The notes below the pieces were generated by a model. That model did no database searches and had not been told where the DNA came from. It saw only the letters and a program-made list of their open reading frames with translations. Positions 37,801 to 47,339 of a stretch of 64,000 nt of DNA are shown piece after piece; within the stretch, counting starts at the first letter, position 1; each line of letters starts with the position of its first letter. The position numbers were made by a program, and so were the translations under genes. The stretch comes from a virus, in IMG/VR virus record IMGVR_UViG_3300032235_000776, positions 27,959-91,958 of that record; one strand, given 5' to 3'.

Positions 37801-40598
37801 TACTTGGGCATGCTGCTACTATACGTTCAAACTTTGAAGAATTAAAACATGCCGGGTTAACACTTGCAGATGCATATCGTGTAACTCTATATAAAGGATT
37901 AACTAAAAAAGAAAGAAAGTTAATTAAAGATAATGTGTTACTAGAGTCTTTGACAAAAATTGAAAATACAAAATCTAAAATTAGGCTTCCATTTATAATG
38001 GAAGATGGGTCACTCGCATATAATACTACTGAAGAAAATAAAATAAATGTATCTGAATCATTCAATAAAGATAATGTATCTATTACTGAGATTATATCAG
38101 CTGTAATGAACGGGTTAGTTGACGTAGCAAGTAAACCATGGATTGTTATCTTCAGTATGAATGAAGAGTTAACTTCATATAACTTCCTAATGCTTTTATC
38201 CGGTGTACCTGCTAGAATGGTATTTAAAGTTAATAATCAAAGGATTATAAAAGACTTTATTGATAATAAATTGGCTTTAAAACAATCTTTATATAAGAGA
38301 ATATTAAACCAAAATAACTCTCAGAAAACAAGTAGATTATTAGAAGATACTTTTATAAATATTATAGAAGAGCATGTAACTATAAAAAATGGTAAAAGAG
38401 AACTTAGTTTGGATAACTTACAAAAGTTAGAGAATTCATTTAGAGAATTAGGGGCATCTGATACAAAAGATAAATACATATTTGATTATTTAAATACGTA
38501 TATCAAAACAGATGCAAATAAAGAAGCAAAAGAAGTAAATGACTTAGTATTCAGAACAAATATAGAATCTTTTTTATTTGACTTACAAAATAACTTAGAT
38601 GAAAGTAAATTCTTAACTGATAAAGAATTGACTACTACTCTTAATAAAACCTATGCTGAAATGAGTAAAGAAGAGTTGGGTAATCAAATTAAGTTATTAG
38701 CCTTTACTCTATTCATGAAACCAGTAGGAGAAGGCCTAACAAGTGCTTTAGAAGCAATTGATTATGATAAAACTCAAAGTGAAAACATACATGATGAGTA
38801 CACTAAAGTGAGTAATTTAAAATTAATTAAATCAAAGGGTTACTTTGATAAAAAATCTTTTACTAGCTTACAAAACTTACATATTGCTCGACCATATAAT
38901 TTGTCAAATCTGACAAAAGCAGCAGCAAGTATAGTTGCTCCTATAACAGAAAACAGTCAGATTAATAAATTTGCAATATCCCTGGCCAAATTACTTAAGA
39001 AAAAATTCTTTATAGTATCGGATAAAGAAGATTCGTTAATTAACTCGTTTAAATCTGACTTTATAAATTACATAGTACAAAACTTTGGTACTATTGAAGG
39101 GTTAGACAAAGATGGTAAATCTACCGGTAAAGAAAATATTGTTGAATACTTTATCAAAAACGGTGTTTTTATTGATAAAAGAGTAGAGTCTTATTCTGGT
39201 AAAGAATACTTATCTACTAAAATAGAAGATAAATCACTACCAAATCAATTGTTTACATTGATTGAGACCTTTGATAAATTTAATTCTTTAGATGTCTTTT
39301 CAAATTATTTAATTCCAGTAAAAGGAAAAAAGATAGAAAATTCAGAAGAAGACGAACAAGACACACTTGATTATATTTACAAAGTAGGTAGGATCTTTAG
39401 AAACTTAAACCCTTCAGAATTAGATAATTACAATAAACAAATTAAAACATTTGGACAAACAAATATCAATATCAAAGATGTTTTATTTGCAATTGAACAA
39501 AATGGCCCTGAAGTATTAGAAAAGTACGTATCAGAAGATAACATTTCTTTTGATGATGTTTATAATACTTTAAAAGATTTACAGTCTAAATATAAATTAG
39601 GTAGTTTTTCAAACATAACTAATGGTATCTTAAACAAAGAAGCTCCCGAGATTAACAAACTTTTAGTTGATTTTAAAAGGAAAGCAAATCAAGTTAAGAA
39701 TGATGTATCTTATTTACTACCATATTTAAGTTTATTACAGTCTACTGCCTTGTATTCTACTGCCTCTATAACAAATATGTTTGTTAGTGATAACTACAAA
39801 ATTGCTAAAGACGCAATTGTTAACTTTAGAAATGAAGTTAATATTAATAATCCAGATGAATTTTTAGATTTACTTAAGAACTTTACTGTATTATTTTTAA
39901 TAAATAACATTAAGTTACTTACTTCAGATAAGAGAGTAGAACTTTTAAAAATGATAGCCGGTAGAGATGCATTAACAAATACTAGAAATGACTTTGACGA
40001 AAATGCTATTATTACAAACTCAAACTATTTTAACAACTATTATAAGAAAATCTTTTCTATAATGGACAGAAATAGTAACTTTGCTGAAGCAGATAATATT
40101 ATCGAACTAATACGTACAGAAGGTATGGAAGAATCTTTCCTTTATGAGTTTTTAGAATTAAAACCATCTGAAATTCTGGAAGAAGATACAAATGACGATG
40201 TTGATGATATAGATGTAATAGAAACTCAATTTGAAATTGGAGATGAAAATAAAGAACCAGATGAAGAAGTATTTAATGTAGTTAATTTGCGAAATAATAG
40301 CTATGTTATATCAGTAAGTGACCAAGAAGTAAAAGATTTGGATGGTAAAAGAATAACAGGTAATCTTAAAAATGAAGTACTTGCAAACTATTATAGTTCA
40401 ATAGATCAATTAAAGATTTCACATGTAGGAGATGATATGTACTATATAGCAGGTAGTAAAATAATGAAAGTTACTGAAGATAAAGAAACTGGTACCTACA
40501 CTTATAAAAATATAAAACCAAATATTGCAGAAAGAAGTAAAATACTTGATCTAGCATTTGAGCATACTCTAAAACCTTGTAACACAAAAACCTCGTAA
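31896..40598 (+). CDS. Virion-packaged DNA-dependent RNA polymerase (crAss-like, 2900 aa)
   Basis: The catalytic loop lies in KSGGDFDIDKLM, with D1855, D1857 and D1859 as the expected Mg2+ ligands. Just before it come a RIPIQDPNS segment and FLPMSVGAKIVVPSE, the strands that lead into the beta-prime double-psi barrel. This matches the single-chain polymerase characterised for Cellulophaga phage phi14:2 (gp66), which is packaged in the capsid and transcribes early genes. The protein is longer than that enzyme (about 2180 residues), so the N-terminal 1000 residues probably hold extra structural or plug domains. An acidic linker lies near 2760-2790. The start overlaps the upstream stop by four bases. 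Confidence 0.9.
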   Translation: MSLNCISADQIKDLEIKYGITNLSIFSTLTQIELLDDYLGKVSLKDIKEKEKEAVRKNLREDILDLLNALNSNVEGESTSINKNSFYVQLKTGTEDKDVEKGFSRFDLGDFSEMFNSAFISLYNSASLFQLLNDEKKAAGVKRSEFKNENLTKVFYKFLKQIDEITKKENIFRLNAIKEVFKNEDAPFKNYEKDVETKMFYVEQVFPFMIDFLRMYYQEYFKPNIWAPKFAEAKVGNAANSTIDELVRINPEFGALSRSKDILVGTNRAFIELEEELSKKGLTVEKKIEIINNSPFNKVADVLMEAFRYNDKSFGGMQDVNSEEIAETDEENNIQSSDDTKITREGFSSSGNEKSGFDSASSETKLVLSSLFDIGPEGMVTDIYGLPTLLNEVDTFKQLSKLLRGKIDYSVFYKTLQENREKYPFIKQLLSDYLPIDPSKDIEEFFDDPKYNDSKRKYLYRVKQAFLQDLSKDRLEAKEINLFLKKKWKKNGTSYNAIRAEVNNAKQKTQVSIKRDATTRFHQKYFKEKQKVFGEALVGSNQKIRLETLVKAALKFKKVSTQSLDDINLKDVLDILAVFGIVPSRSVKSLRGIKRLITEEKKGKKSIERFFSLLPLEDNSLFKAIVTDTSKKRIPEEVKYLQKIILSKIKEFENKPQSLENTQDLIAALKNPEFINATLKSLKVIEETNNYTLQNAINTNNKVKSLVEGYITLITDRFIDSKKISSSKEKGKISLTAKELENNLLDEFEALNRRELNDELTNKISSAEEADKLFDKLTNLTDPMNQLQDIMDGLYKSYYALEGDYVLEDDGITDFSGKPRHLIQSLNNLKIKENDLNERSNKLLVRFPELDPKRNPLIKSSFIFNLLYDIDADGNIKPKSQSNLKISINSILGVKLESKDVNSGGLSINSQYEQDQILSSMILLLFNGHEESMNVDKEAAYNILFKGLNPTEYLGTTEKVTMTKDFLPIPSSIISNFFTGVSVEELQSDKTIKVKKYLNYAKGNKGLKAIEPIAGLYKNYLTHYLLMYYKIEKGDLQYVKDEYENLGKNYKGLGLFEKDSSKDPKNYIIDAKLKEQLKQSVLELNLEGKSLGEMTQEIENVILNSKGKTKTKSGYMDFQQGLFNHFVNQVEDLVDSLRTYSKNYSELDNLIKLFEGNGSEDAKNPLPYISDLIDTADGFRPDNTSLLKGLLLNYIVNYEILAQEKLLLFYGDPMFLKESSYVKRASSPGSTGTFANLDQWDLDYFNNPKNKSAFAFAKALNEKLIKEKKTPLNMDLHKLDYKFRYGQVEDNIIKSAVYNQLLDGFKQSIKQRFGDKFSEKEIDEKAKVALAAYNKLNEADGYGVITLDWYKILSELTKTWGPEQDYVYDLLAAGKEVPYSLLSVTFPVRKFQYTGSIFKDDQAIPADGLHKFSLAPILPGSDNNLQTKAENLMKEGKAYEIFSSANKKEKLLNPSGEKDYFYDGNQTDRIIKPLEARKVNGKMVYDSGKQVIYGVTNLIKDQVHIDTAVKDKVILARQLKRVGKTDLFENGIPFDFKGNEKSALPLKQQWDSLTQKQKKNASKTYKIYRGIVDDISSLIEIEQNNILEQLGFEMTEENGKTKINLIPGVGRQKLIDTLKKELRKRTVQQKSGSGNVYLKLLSIESKNKDVELEAFVNQKTLKSIMVSIINKNTRFRKFNGSNLIQAPVTGMESASFTKDNIGVDQTGYLKTYTYGENVNSERIQQLEKEKQAELDATKSKNKRAEITELYDAKINALKATRMSEVMMTFTPEWEYLLGLYHKGYEIGTLENLNKIIRTDKEWVEENKDKLSILAVRIPIQDPNSIEAFIVKEFLPMSVGAKIVVPSEIVAKSGGDFDIDKLMVYYYNVDKETGEIPFDNSTAGLENRIIKGYLDLLLLPEMFYKLITANSIAVLKDEEKDENDNTPNGQIVDELNYYKGQSILRYDNTDLRMPLFNLRQKTILQIAKKLLGHAATIRSNFEELKHAGLTLADAYRVTLYKGLTKKERKLIKDNVLLESLTKIENTKSKIRLPFIMEDGSLAYNTTEENKINVSESFNKDNVSITEIISAVMNGLVDVASKPWIVIFSMNEELTSYNFLMLLSGVPARMVFKVNNQRIIKDFIDNKLALKQSLYKRILNQNNSQKTSRLLEDTFINIIEEHVTIKNGKRELSLDNLQKLENSFRELGASDTKDKYIFDYLNTYIKTDANKEAKEVNDLVFRTNIESFLFDLQNNLDESKFLTDKELTTTLNKTYAEMSKEELGNQIKLLAFTLFMKPVGEGLTSALEAIDYDKTQSENIHDEYTKVSNLKLIKSKGYFDKKSFTSLQNLHIARPYNLSNLTKAAASIVAPITENSQINKFAISLAKLLKKKFFIVSDKEDSLINSFKSDFINYIVQNFGTIEGLDKDGKSTGKENIVEYFIKNGVFIDKRVESYSGKEYLSTKIEDKSLPNQLFTLIETFDKFNSLDVFSNYLIPVKGKKIENSEEDEQDTLDYIYKVGRIFRNLNPSELDNYNKQIKTFGQTNINIKDVLFAIEQNGPEVLEKYVSEDNISFDDVYNTLKDLQSKYKLGSFSNITNGILNKEAPEINKLLVDFKRKANQVKNDVSYLLPYLSLLQSTALYSTASITNMFVSDNYKIAKDAIVNFRNEVNINNPDEFLDLLKNFTVLFLINNIKLLTSDKRVELLKMIAGRDALTNTRNDFDENAIITNSNYFNNYYKKIFSIMDRNSNFAEADNIIELIRTEGMEESFLYEFLELKPSEILEEDTNDDVDDIDVIETQFEIGDENKEPDEEVFNVVNLRNNSYVISVSDQEVKDLDGKRITGNLKNEVLANYYSSIDQLKISHVGDDMYYIAGSKIMKVTEDKETGTYTYKNIKPNIAERSKILDLAFEHTLKPCNTKTS

Positions 40599-40604
40599 CA
40601 CAAA
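40574..40604 (+). repeat. 16-bp tandem duplication at the polymerase gene end
   Basis: ACCTTGTAACACAAA (40574-40588) is repeated as ACCTCGTAACACAAA (40590-40604) with a 16-base period. The second copy is out of frame with the first and supplies the TAA stop of the polymerase gene. Confidence 0.7.
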
Positions 40605-43600
40605 TGGCTTGTAAAATAACAATAAAAGAAGGAATCAATAAAAAAATTGACGCAGAAGTTGCTCCAGGAGCAGTATATTCTGAATCTGCTGTTAGAAATT
40701 CTGCAGATAAATTAAATAATTTATGGGGAGAAGAATTAAAAATTGTATCCCCCCATGTATATAATAATGGTGCAGCAACTCTTATAAAAAATGAAGTAAA
40801 TATTAATAGAGCTGTTGAATTAGAATATAATAAACAAATAAGTTCTGAAAAGGGCCTTACTAATACATATGATTTAGAACGTATAAAAAATTCCTCAAGA
40901 GCTGAAGATATTAAGACTATTTTTGACACAAATCCTATAATTGAAAAAGTAGGATCCTTTCAAGATTACTTAAATTTTATTGAGCAAGAATTTCCGGAAA
41001 AATCAATTTCAGATATTGCCACATATAAATACTTAAGTGCCTTTGAGTTATATATGAAAGGTGGATATGAGCAATTTAATCCATTGAATAGTGATTTTTT
41101 TAATATATTAGAAAAATATAATGCTGATTCTATGGGAGTTATACACCCAGAAGATAGAAAAGAGTTTACTTATTCTAAGTTACAAGAAGATCTTAACAAA
41201 GAATTTGGAGATATCTTTGTAGTAAAAGTAAAAGAGGATAATTCTTATTACGTAAGTAGAATAAATTCTGATGAAAACGTAGTAGAAGAAGAAGGTAATA
41301 AAGTAATTTCAAAAGCTTTTTCAACTTCAATAAGTGATGAATCAGGTGTACCTTCACAAGTAGTAAATTTAGCAAATAAACTTGCAAATAGATTTGATGT
41401 TAGAGTAAAAATTATTTCTGAAAAACAAGCCAGAGAAATAAGACCTAATTATAGATCCGGAAGTCAAGGCTTTTACGATCCTGAAACTAACTCTGCTTAC
41501 ATCATATATGAGAGAATGAGTAATACTACTGTATTACACGAGGCTTTTTCTCACCCTTTTTTAATTTATATAAAGCAGAATTACTCAGGTCTATATAAAA
41601 CATTACTAGCAAAAGCAAAAGCAAATTCTAAAGTTGTTTCGGAGGTAAATGCATATTACAGTAAATATCCATCTGATGCAAAGGATATGGAGTATATAAC
41701 CCATGCTATTGATTTAGAGTATAATAATCAATTAGAAGATCAGTCTTTAGTAAAAAGTATTCAAAGATTTTGGGAAAGAATATTAGCCTACATTAAAGAT
41801 GTATTAGGTATAAAACAGGATATCAATAAGTTAACTACTTTTAAAGATTTAGTAAAGTTTGCATTGAATTCAAAAGAAAAGATTGATCTTTCAAATGTTG
41901 AATTAATGGGACTACCTATTATGGACTCATATGTAAATATGAACCAAGATGTTGATATGGACAATATTAATGAGCCAAACCTTGAAAGTAGATCTGTAAT
42001 CGATACTATTAGAGAAGATGTATCAGATACTATAACAAAAATGCATGACTCTGTTCAAAAAATGAAAGAGGCTATAAATAATGGTGAAGTAGAGATAACT
42101 CCTGGGCAAAAAGAACAATTAGATACTATTACTGCTAGAGTAAATACTTTATCAAAAGATCTTTGGAATTATAGTATTACTGAAAAAGTATTAAAAACTG
42201 ATAAAAATCTTTCTACAGCTATACAGTATTTTAGCGGAATTGTAAAAAATACAATTAATTCTGATACAGGTTTAACTCAGATTCAAGAAATGTTAAAATC
42301 AGTTTCTCATATTTCTCAAATTATGGAGGAAGCTCTTGTTTTAACCAGATACATTAAAGATCAAATTAATGTATTACAAGAGTCAGATCTTAAATTAGAA
42401 GAAAAGCAAAGAGGAATCCATCAGTATTATCAAATAATGCAAGCAATGGAATCTTCTTTAAAAGAATTATATGATTTCTATGTAAAAGGCGAAAATAAAG
42501 ATCAAAAAGGTTTAAATCCTGTTGTAGATGTAATAAATGCAATCTTCAGCGATATAAGAAACGTAAAAGATATTCATTCTAAATATGTCTTAGACTACTG
42601 GGCAGAAAGAATTACTACTGCTATAGGCAGTGATGTAAATGAAGTGATTCAGGAAGAAATAAATTATTTAAAAGAAAAAATTAAAGACATTGCTGTTAGA
42701 ATGGAAAGAAGCAATGATCCTAAAAGAAAAGAGTATTTAAATAAAGAAATTACTGAAGTTAATTTAGAAATAGAAAGAAATGAAAAAGCAAAAGTTACAA
42801 AAGAAAATGTAAAAGCTATTATTAACGGGGACTATGGTGATAGTAGTTACTTATATTATAAGTTTATGGCTGCATTTAATAGCCCAGACTTAGTAGTAGC
42901 AGGAGTAGATATGGTAATTGAAAAGTATTTTATGACTGCAAGTGATGATACTTTGATAGCATCTACAAAAATGAATATGCTTCTTAGAGATTTTATGGCC
43001 GCAACTGGCCAAACAGAAGCTGATAAGTTTAATGTAGAAAAATTTTCAAAACCATTAATTAGAAAAGCTATATTAAATGTAGTAAACTATAATACTAAAT
43101 ATTTAAATAAAGTTGATCCAGAAACAGGAGAAGTAACTCAAGAAACAGTATATGAAGAAAATTTAGAAGAAGTTCAAGAGGATGTTCTCTTAAGTAAATT
43201 TATGGTTCAAGAACTGAATGCAAAATTAAAAGAATATCAATTCTATGTGGACCAAGCAAGAAAAAAAGGTAATTCTGCAGAGTTACAAAAAGCTTTAAAA
43301 GACCAGCATGACTTTAGAAAAAAATACTTTATAACCCCTGTAACTGAAGAGTTTGATAAAAGAACAATTAATTCAAATCTAATTACAGAAGAAGATATTA
43401 AAGAGCTCTATGATGAAAGTGGAAATCCCTTATCTCTAAAAACAGATCCAGATTTAGTATATGCAGCAAGAACAGTACTTGCACCTTTATATGAACAACA
43501 AGATGCATTCTTTACAATTGCTATTGCAAGAGTACCAACAGAACTTGAAATAGAAGAATATGAAGAGAATGAAAGAAAAATAAAAGCAGCTGCTTCTTTT

Positions 43601-46600
43601 GAAATACTTGGTACTACTATTAAGAAAACAGGAAAAGAATTGGCTATTGCCAGAGCTATTAATAGATCTAGAGAGTTAAAAAGAGGTGTATTTAAATATA
43701 CATTACATGAATCAGCAAACTCAAAGTATAAAGATAGATATGTAAGACAAAAAACATTTATTCAAGAAGAAATAAATGCCGGTAGAGTTACTGTGGAAGA
43801 AGGTAAGAGAATGATGGATAATTGGCATAAGTTACATAGTCAATTAACTATTTCTCAGGAGTATTTTAATTTAAGAAATGAAAAAAGAAAACTAATTGAC
43901 GAAGCATTTAATAAATTACTGGAAAATAAAGAAGTATACAAGTTAATTGAAGCATTTGGGTTTGAAGATAAATCTAAAACTAAAAAACAAACTCTAACTG
44001 TATTATGGAATGAACTATATGATTACATAAAACCTTTAAGAGACGTCGAAAATAGTGTAAATGGTACAATAGCTGATAAAGATTTACAGGTTAAAATAAA
44101 AGAGTTAATACAAAGAATTAATGATTATCAATCTAGTAAAGAATATTTAGTTAAATTAACTGATAATAAAGAAAGAGAAAATTACTTAAGCATTGTAAAA
44201 GGAGTAAGAGCTCTTTCAAGTAAAAATAATAGATTACTAATAGAAAATTTTGGTAATAAAAAAGAAACCACTTTCAGAACACAATCTTTAACAGCAAAAT
44301 ATAATAAAAATGGATTTAGTACTTTAAAAGATGTACTTAATAGCGTAAAGTCTGCTTTTAAAGAAGTAATTGAAAGAGGAGAAGAAGTAGATAAAGAATT
44401 AACTCCAGAAGAAACTAAAGTTTTACAGACTTATTTATTTAGAAGTAGTCCATATGCAGAAAATTTTGCATTCTTAAAGAAAATGGAATTAGCTGAAGAC
44501 AGTTCTTTAAGTCCAAGTGAGAGAAAGAAAAAACTTTATGAGGCTCTTGATGAAGAAATGGCCTATGTAATGCAAGATCAAACTACTTTTTCTAATGCTG
44601 AAAGTGTAGATTCAGAAACTAGACTAAATAATGAATATGCTTTTAAAGCCTTACAGACTTATAATGAAGAAGTCAATGATTTATTTAGTGAGTTAGCAAA
44701 ACTTTCAGAAAGAATACCTACTTCATATTATGATATGACAGTAGAAAGCATGAAACAAAAAATTTATAATGAGAATTATGATGAAATTGTAAAAATGCTA
44801 AAAGATTTTGTGGGATACTCTTCTATGGAAGAAGATGAAAAATTAAAAATGGACGATACTTTTGAAGATTTAAAGATGACCAGTCTTAAATCATTAAAAG
44901 ATAAATATCCGGATGTAATTAAATTTGTAGATGAGAAATTTAAACAAACAGATTGGTATAAAAACAACCACTACAAAAAAACTATTTCTGGAAAAGGATC
45001 CGCTACTGAAGATGTTCCTACTCCATTGTGGACTGAGTCAAGACCTGTAGATGAAAAGTATATGAGTATAGAACCAAATAACTCATATAAAACAAGATCT
45101 ATTAATGAGTTCTTACTGGATGAAAATGGAAATCCTACTGATATCCGTTTAAAAAGAGGAGATACAAAAATAAAAGTAAAAGCCGGAGATACTCTAGAAA
45201 CACTTGCCCAGTATTATAATCTTTCAGTTTCAGAGATTAAAAAAATGAATCCTGCTTTAGTTGGAGATCTTGATGAAGGAGAAGAAGTTATAATAAAAAA
45301 ATTCGGAGACAGAGCATTTGGTAATAAAGAACCAAGAGAATATCTGGAAGATGGAACGTTATCTGACTACATTGATCCGGAATACAGAAGATTAGAATCT
45401 CAGAATCCTGCATTAATAAAAGTAATCGATGGATTAAATGATATTTATTATGAATATCAACTTAAATCAGGAATGAGAGGTCTTCAAGGTCTTTTACAAT
45501 CTATGCCAAGAATAGAAACAGTTGGTTGGGAAACATATTTAGATGAAACCGGACCAACTCCTAAGAAAAGCTGGAGAAAAGTAAAAAATTTAGTAGCTGT
45601 AACTCCTCAAGATAGAGATAGTGGTTACACTGTAGCTGACTTTGCAGATAAAAAAATGGAAAATATTCCACTTAAATTTTTATCAGATGTTCCATATGAG
45701 ATAAGAAGTAGAGATGTATTTGGGGTACTTATGAAATTTATTGCCCATGCAAATGAAATATCTGAATTAAATAAGATATTTCCATCAACTAAAGAACTAC
45801 ATAGAATACTTGATGAAAACTCACCTGCAGTTAAAGAAGAGCAAAGAATAAAAATGAGAAAACTAATTGGGTTTGAAAAAGGAATTCCAATTAGACAAAG
45901 ATCAGGTAATACTAGAGCAGAGCATATATTACACTTAATAAACTCTAAACTTTTATATCAAAAAAGAAAAGGTTTATACATAGGAAATTGGAATGTTACT
46001 AAAACACTTGATAGTGTAAGTGCTGCCACTTCATTTGGAGCTTTAGCAGGTATGATAACTCCAAATATAGTAATGAACTATATAGTTGGTAAAGTACAAA
46101 TTTGGATTGAAGTTTGGTCTGGAGGAGTAATTAATAGAGAAGATTATAATAACGGATTAAAAAGACTTTATAAATATTTCTTTTCAGAATTTAATAGTGA
46201 TTTCTATAAGCTTGGAGAAAAAAGCTTACAGGGTCAATTACTTTTAAGATATAACTCATCCGCAAAAGATGTAATGGAATTATATGGTAATGAATTAAAA
46301 AAGACACCTATAAAAGATTATTTATCTTTTGATGTATTCTTTAAAACAAGAAGATTAGCAGAATTTGAATTGGCTGCCGGAACTACTTTTGCTTACTTAG
46401 ATAGGTATAAAGTACTTGATGGAGATAATGAAGTTGCTCTTATAGATGCATATGAATTAGATAAGGACGGTAATCTAAAACTAAAAGATGGTCTTAAAAA
46501 ATTAAATGGAGAAGATTTTACTAAAGATGATGAAGATAGAATAAGAATAAAAACAGCTCAAATGAATATGATTCTTCAGGGTAACTATTCTTCTCATCAC

Positions 46601-47329
46601 AAAACTCAATTTGATACAACTGTATTTGGGCCTTTAGTTATGTTTTTTAGAAAACATTTACCATCTTATGCAGAAAAAGCATTTTCAGCTAGACACTTTA
46701 ACTATGCAATGGGAACTTATGTAGAAGGTTATCAAAGAAAACTTTGGTTAACTGCTATTCAATTAGGAAAAGCAATTAGAAGAAATAGTAGAGAAGATTG
46801 GGAATCAGCTATGAAAGAAGCAAGAAAAAACTTTAAAGGAGATCCAACATTTAAAAAAGGTATAGTACACAATAGTATACTATCTATGATCTATGTATTG
46901 TTAATGATTATAGATTCAGAGGATGATGACGATAAAGCAAAAACACATAGCTATGATTCTTTAATTGCAAAAGCTATGATTTACCAATTGATGAGATTAA
47001 AATCAGACCTTGAGTTAATTTCTGCAATTCCTTTTGTTGCAGGATTGAATGAAAGTTTAAATATTATTAAGAGTCCTTCGATTGTAGTAGATAAAACAAT
47101 TGTTAGTTTAGTAAAGTTAACTTCTCACATAATTGATTATGGAGAATATAAATTAGGTATGATTCCGGAAAAAGATGTAGTACTTCAAAGAGACTATTAT
47201 TCTTTTAATAAAGGAGATCTTAAAATATTAAAAGATTTAGGAGGCCTAATAGGAGTTACAGGTGCTACTTTCAACCCAGATCAAATGGTTGATAAACTTA
47301 AAAATATTAACAGCGCTTTGTTTAGATAA
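40604..47329 (+). CDS. Giant virion protein with zincin motif and LysM domain (2241 aa)
   Basis: Residues 312-318 read HEAFSHP, an HExxxH zincin-type metal site (H312, E313, H317) with the preceding TTVL strand typical of metallopeptidases. A LysM domain at about 1522-1566 (KVKAGDTLETLAQYYNLS...) should bind peptidoglycan. The rest is long charged helices. The C-terminal 450 residues form a more globular domain with hydrophobic spans at about 1810-1835 and 2089-2105, the latter followed by an acidic run. This combination resembles the large polyvalent proteins ejected with phage DNA. I infer a periplasm-crossing cargo protein that binds cell wall and may cleave a protein. The zincin substrate is unknown. 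Confidence 0.7.
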   Translation: MACKITIKEGINKKIDAEVAPGAVYSESAVRNSADKLNNLWGEELKIVSPHVYNNGAATLIKNEVNINRAVELEYNKQISSEKGLTNTYDLERIKNSSRAEDIKTIFDTNPIIEKVGSFQDYLNFIEQEFPEKSISDIATYKYLSAFELYMKGGYEQFNPLNSDFFNILEKYNADSMGVIHPEDRKEFTYSKLQEDLNKEFGDIFVVKVKEDNSYYVSRINSDENVVEEEGNKVISKAFSTSISDESGVPSQVVNLANKLANRFDVRVKIISEKQAREIRPNYRSGSQGFYDPETNSAYIIYERMSNTTVLHEAFSHPFLIYIKQNYSGLYKTLLAKAKANSKVVSEVNAYYSKYPSDAKDMEYITHAIDLEYNNQLEDQSLVKSIQRFWERILAYIKDVLGIKQDINKLTTFKDLVKFALNSKEKIDLSNVELMGLPIMDSYVNMNQDVDMDNINEPNLESRSVIDTIREDVSDTITKMHDSVQKMKEAINNGEVEITPGQKEQLDTITARVNTLSKDLWNYSITEKVLKTDKNLSTAIQYFSGIVKNTINSDTGLTQIQEMLKSVSHISQIMEEALVLTRYIKDQINVLQESDLKLEEKQRGIHQYYQIMQAMESSLKELYDFYVKGENKDQKGLNPVVDVINAIFSDIRNVKDIHSKYVLDYWAERITTAIGSDVNEVIQEEINYLKEKIKDIAVRMERSNDPKRKEYLNKEITEVNLEIERNEKAKVTKENVKAIINGDYGDSSYLYYKFMAAFNSPDLVVAGVDMVIEKYFMTASDDTLIASTKMNMLLRDFMAATGQTEADKFNVEKFSKPLIRKAILNVVNYNTKYLNKVDPETGEVTQETVYEENLEEVQEDVLLSKFMVQELNAKLKEYQFYVDQARKKGNSAELQKALKDQHDFRKKYFITPVTEEFDKRTINSNLITEEDIKELYDESGNPLSLKTDPDLVYAARTVLAPLYEQQDAFFTIAIARVPTELEIEEYEENERKIKAAASFEILGTTIKKTGKELAIARAINRSRELKRGVFKYTLHESANSKYKDRYVRQKTFIQEEINAGRVTVEEGKRMMDNWHKLHSQLTISQEYFNLRNEKRKLIDEAFNKLLENKEVYKLIEAFGFEDKSKTKKQTLTVLWNELYDYIKPLRDVENSVNGTIADKDLQVKIKELIQRINDYQSSKEYLVKLTDNKERENYLSIVKGVRALSSKNNRLLIENFGNKKETTFRTQSLTAKYNKNGFSTLKDVLNSVKSAFKEVIERGEEVDKELTPEETKVLQTYLFRSSPYAENFAFLKKMELAEDSSLSPSERKKKLYEALDEEMAYVMQDQTTFSNAESVDSETRLNNEYAFKALQTYNEEVNDLFSELAKLSERIPTSYYDMTVESMKQKIYNENYDEIVKMLKDFVGYSSMEEDEKLKMDDTFEDLKMTSLKSLKDKYPDVIKFVDEKFKQTDWYKNNHYKKTISGKGSATEDVPTPLWTESRPVDEKYMSIEPNNSYKTRSINEFLLDENGNPTDIRLKRGDTKIKVKAGDTLETLAQYYNLSVSEIKKMNPALVGDLDEGEEVIIKKFGDRAFGNKEPREYLEDGTLSDYIDPEYRRLESQNPALIKVIDGLNDIYYEYQLKSGMRGLQGLLQSMPRIETVGWETYLDETGPTPKKSWRKVKNLVAVTPQDRDSGYTVADFADKKMENIPLKFLSDVPYEIRSRDVFGVLMKFIAHANEISELNKIFPSTKELHRILDENSPAVKEEQRIKMRKLIGFEKGIPIRQRSGNTRAEHILHLINSKLLYQKRKGLYIGNWNVTKTLDSVSAATSFGALAGMITPNIVMNYIVGKVQIWIEVWSGGVINREDYNNGLKRLYKYFFSEFNSDFYKLGEKSLQGQLLLRYNSSAKDVMELYGNELKKTPIKDYLSFDVFFKTRRLAEFELAAGTTFAYLDRYKVLDGDNEVALIDAYELDKDGNLKLKDGLKKLNGEDFTKDDEDRIRIKTAQMNMILQGNYSSHHKTQFDTTVFGPLVMFFRKHLPSYAEKAFSARHFNYAMGTYVEGYQRKLWLTAIQLGKAIRRNSREDWESAMKEARKNFKGDPTFKKGIVHNSILSMIYVLLMIIDSEDDDDKAKTHSYDSLIAKAMIYQLMRLKSDLELISAIPFVAGLNESLNIIKSPSIVVDKTIVSLVKLTSHIIDYGEYKLGMIPEKDVVLQRDYYSFNKGDLKILKDLGGLIGVTGATFNPDQMVDKLKNINSALFR

Positions 47330-47339
47330 TCAAAAATAA

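Noticed and set aside
40471-40929. 152-codon minus-strand frame across the polymerase/zincin junction
   Set aside because: It overlaps two long coding genes and has no motif, promoter or coupling to any minus-strand gene nearby.
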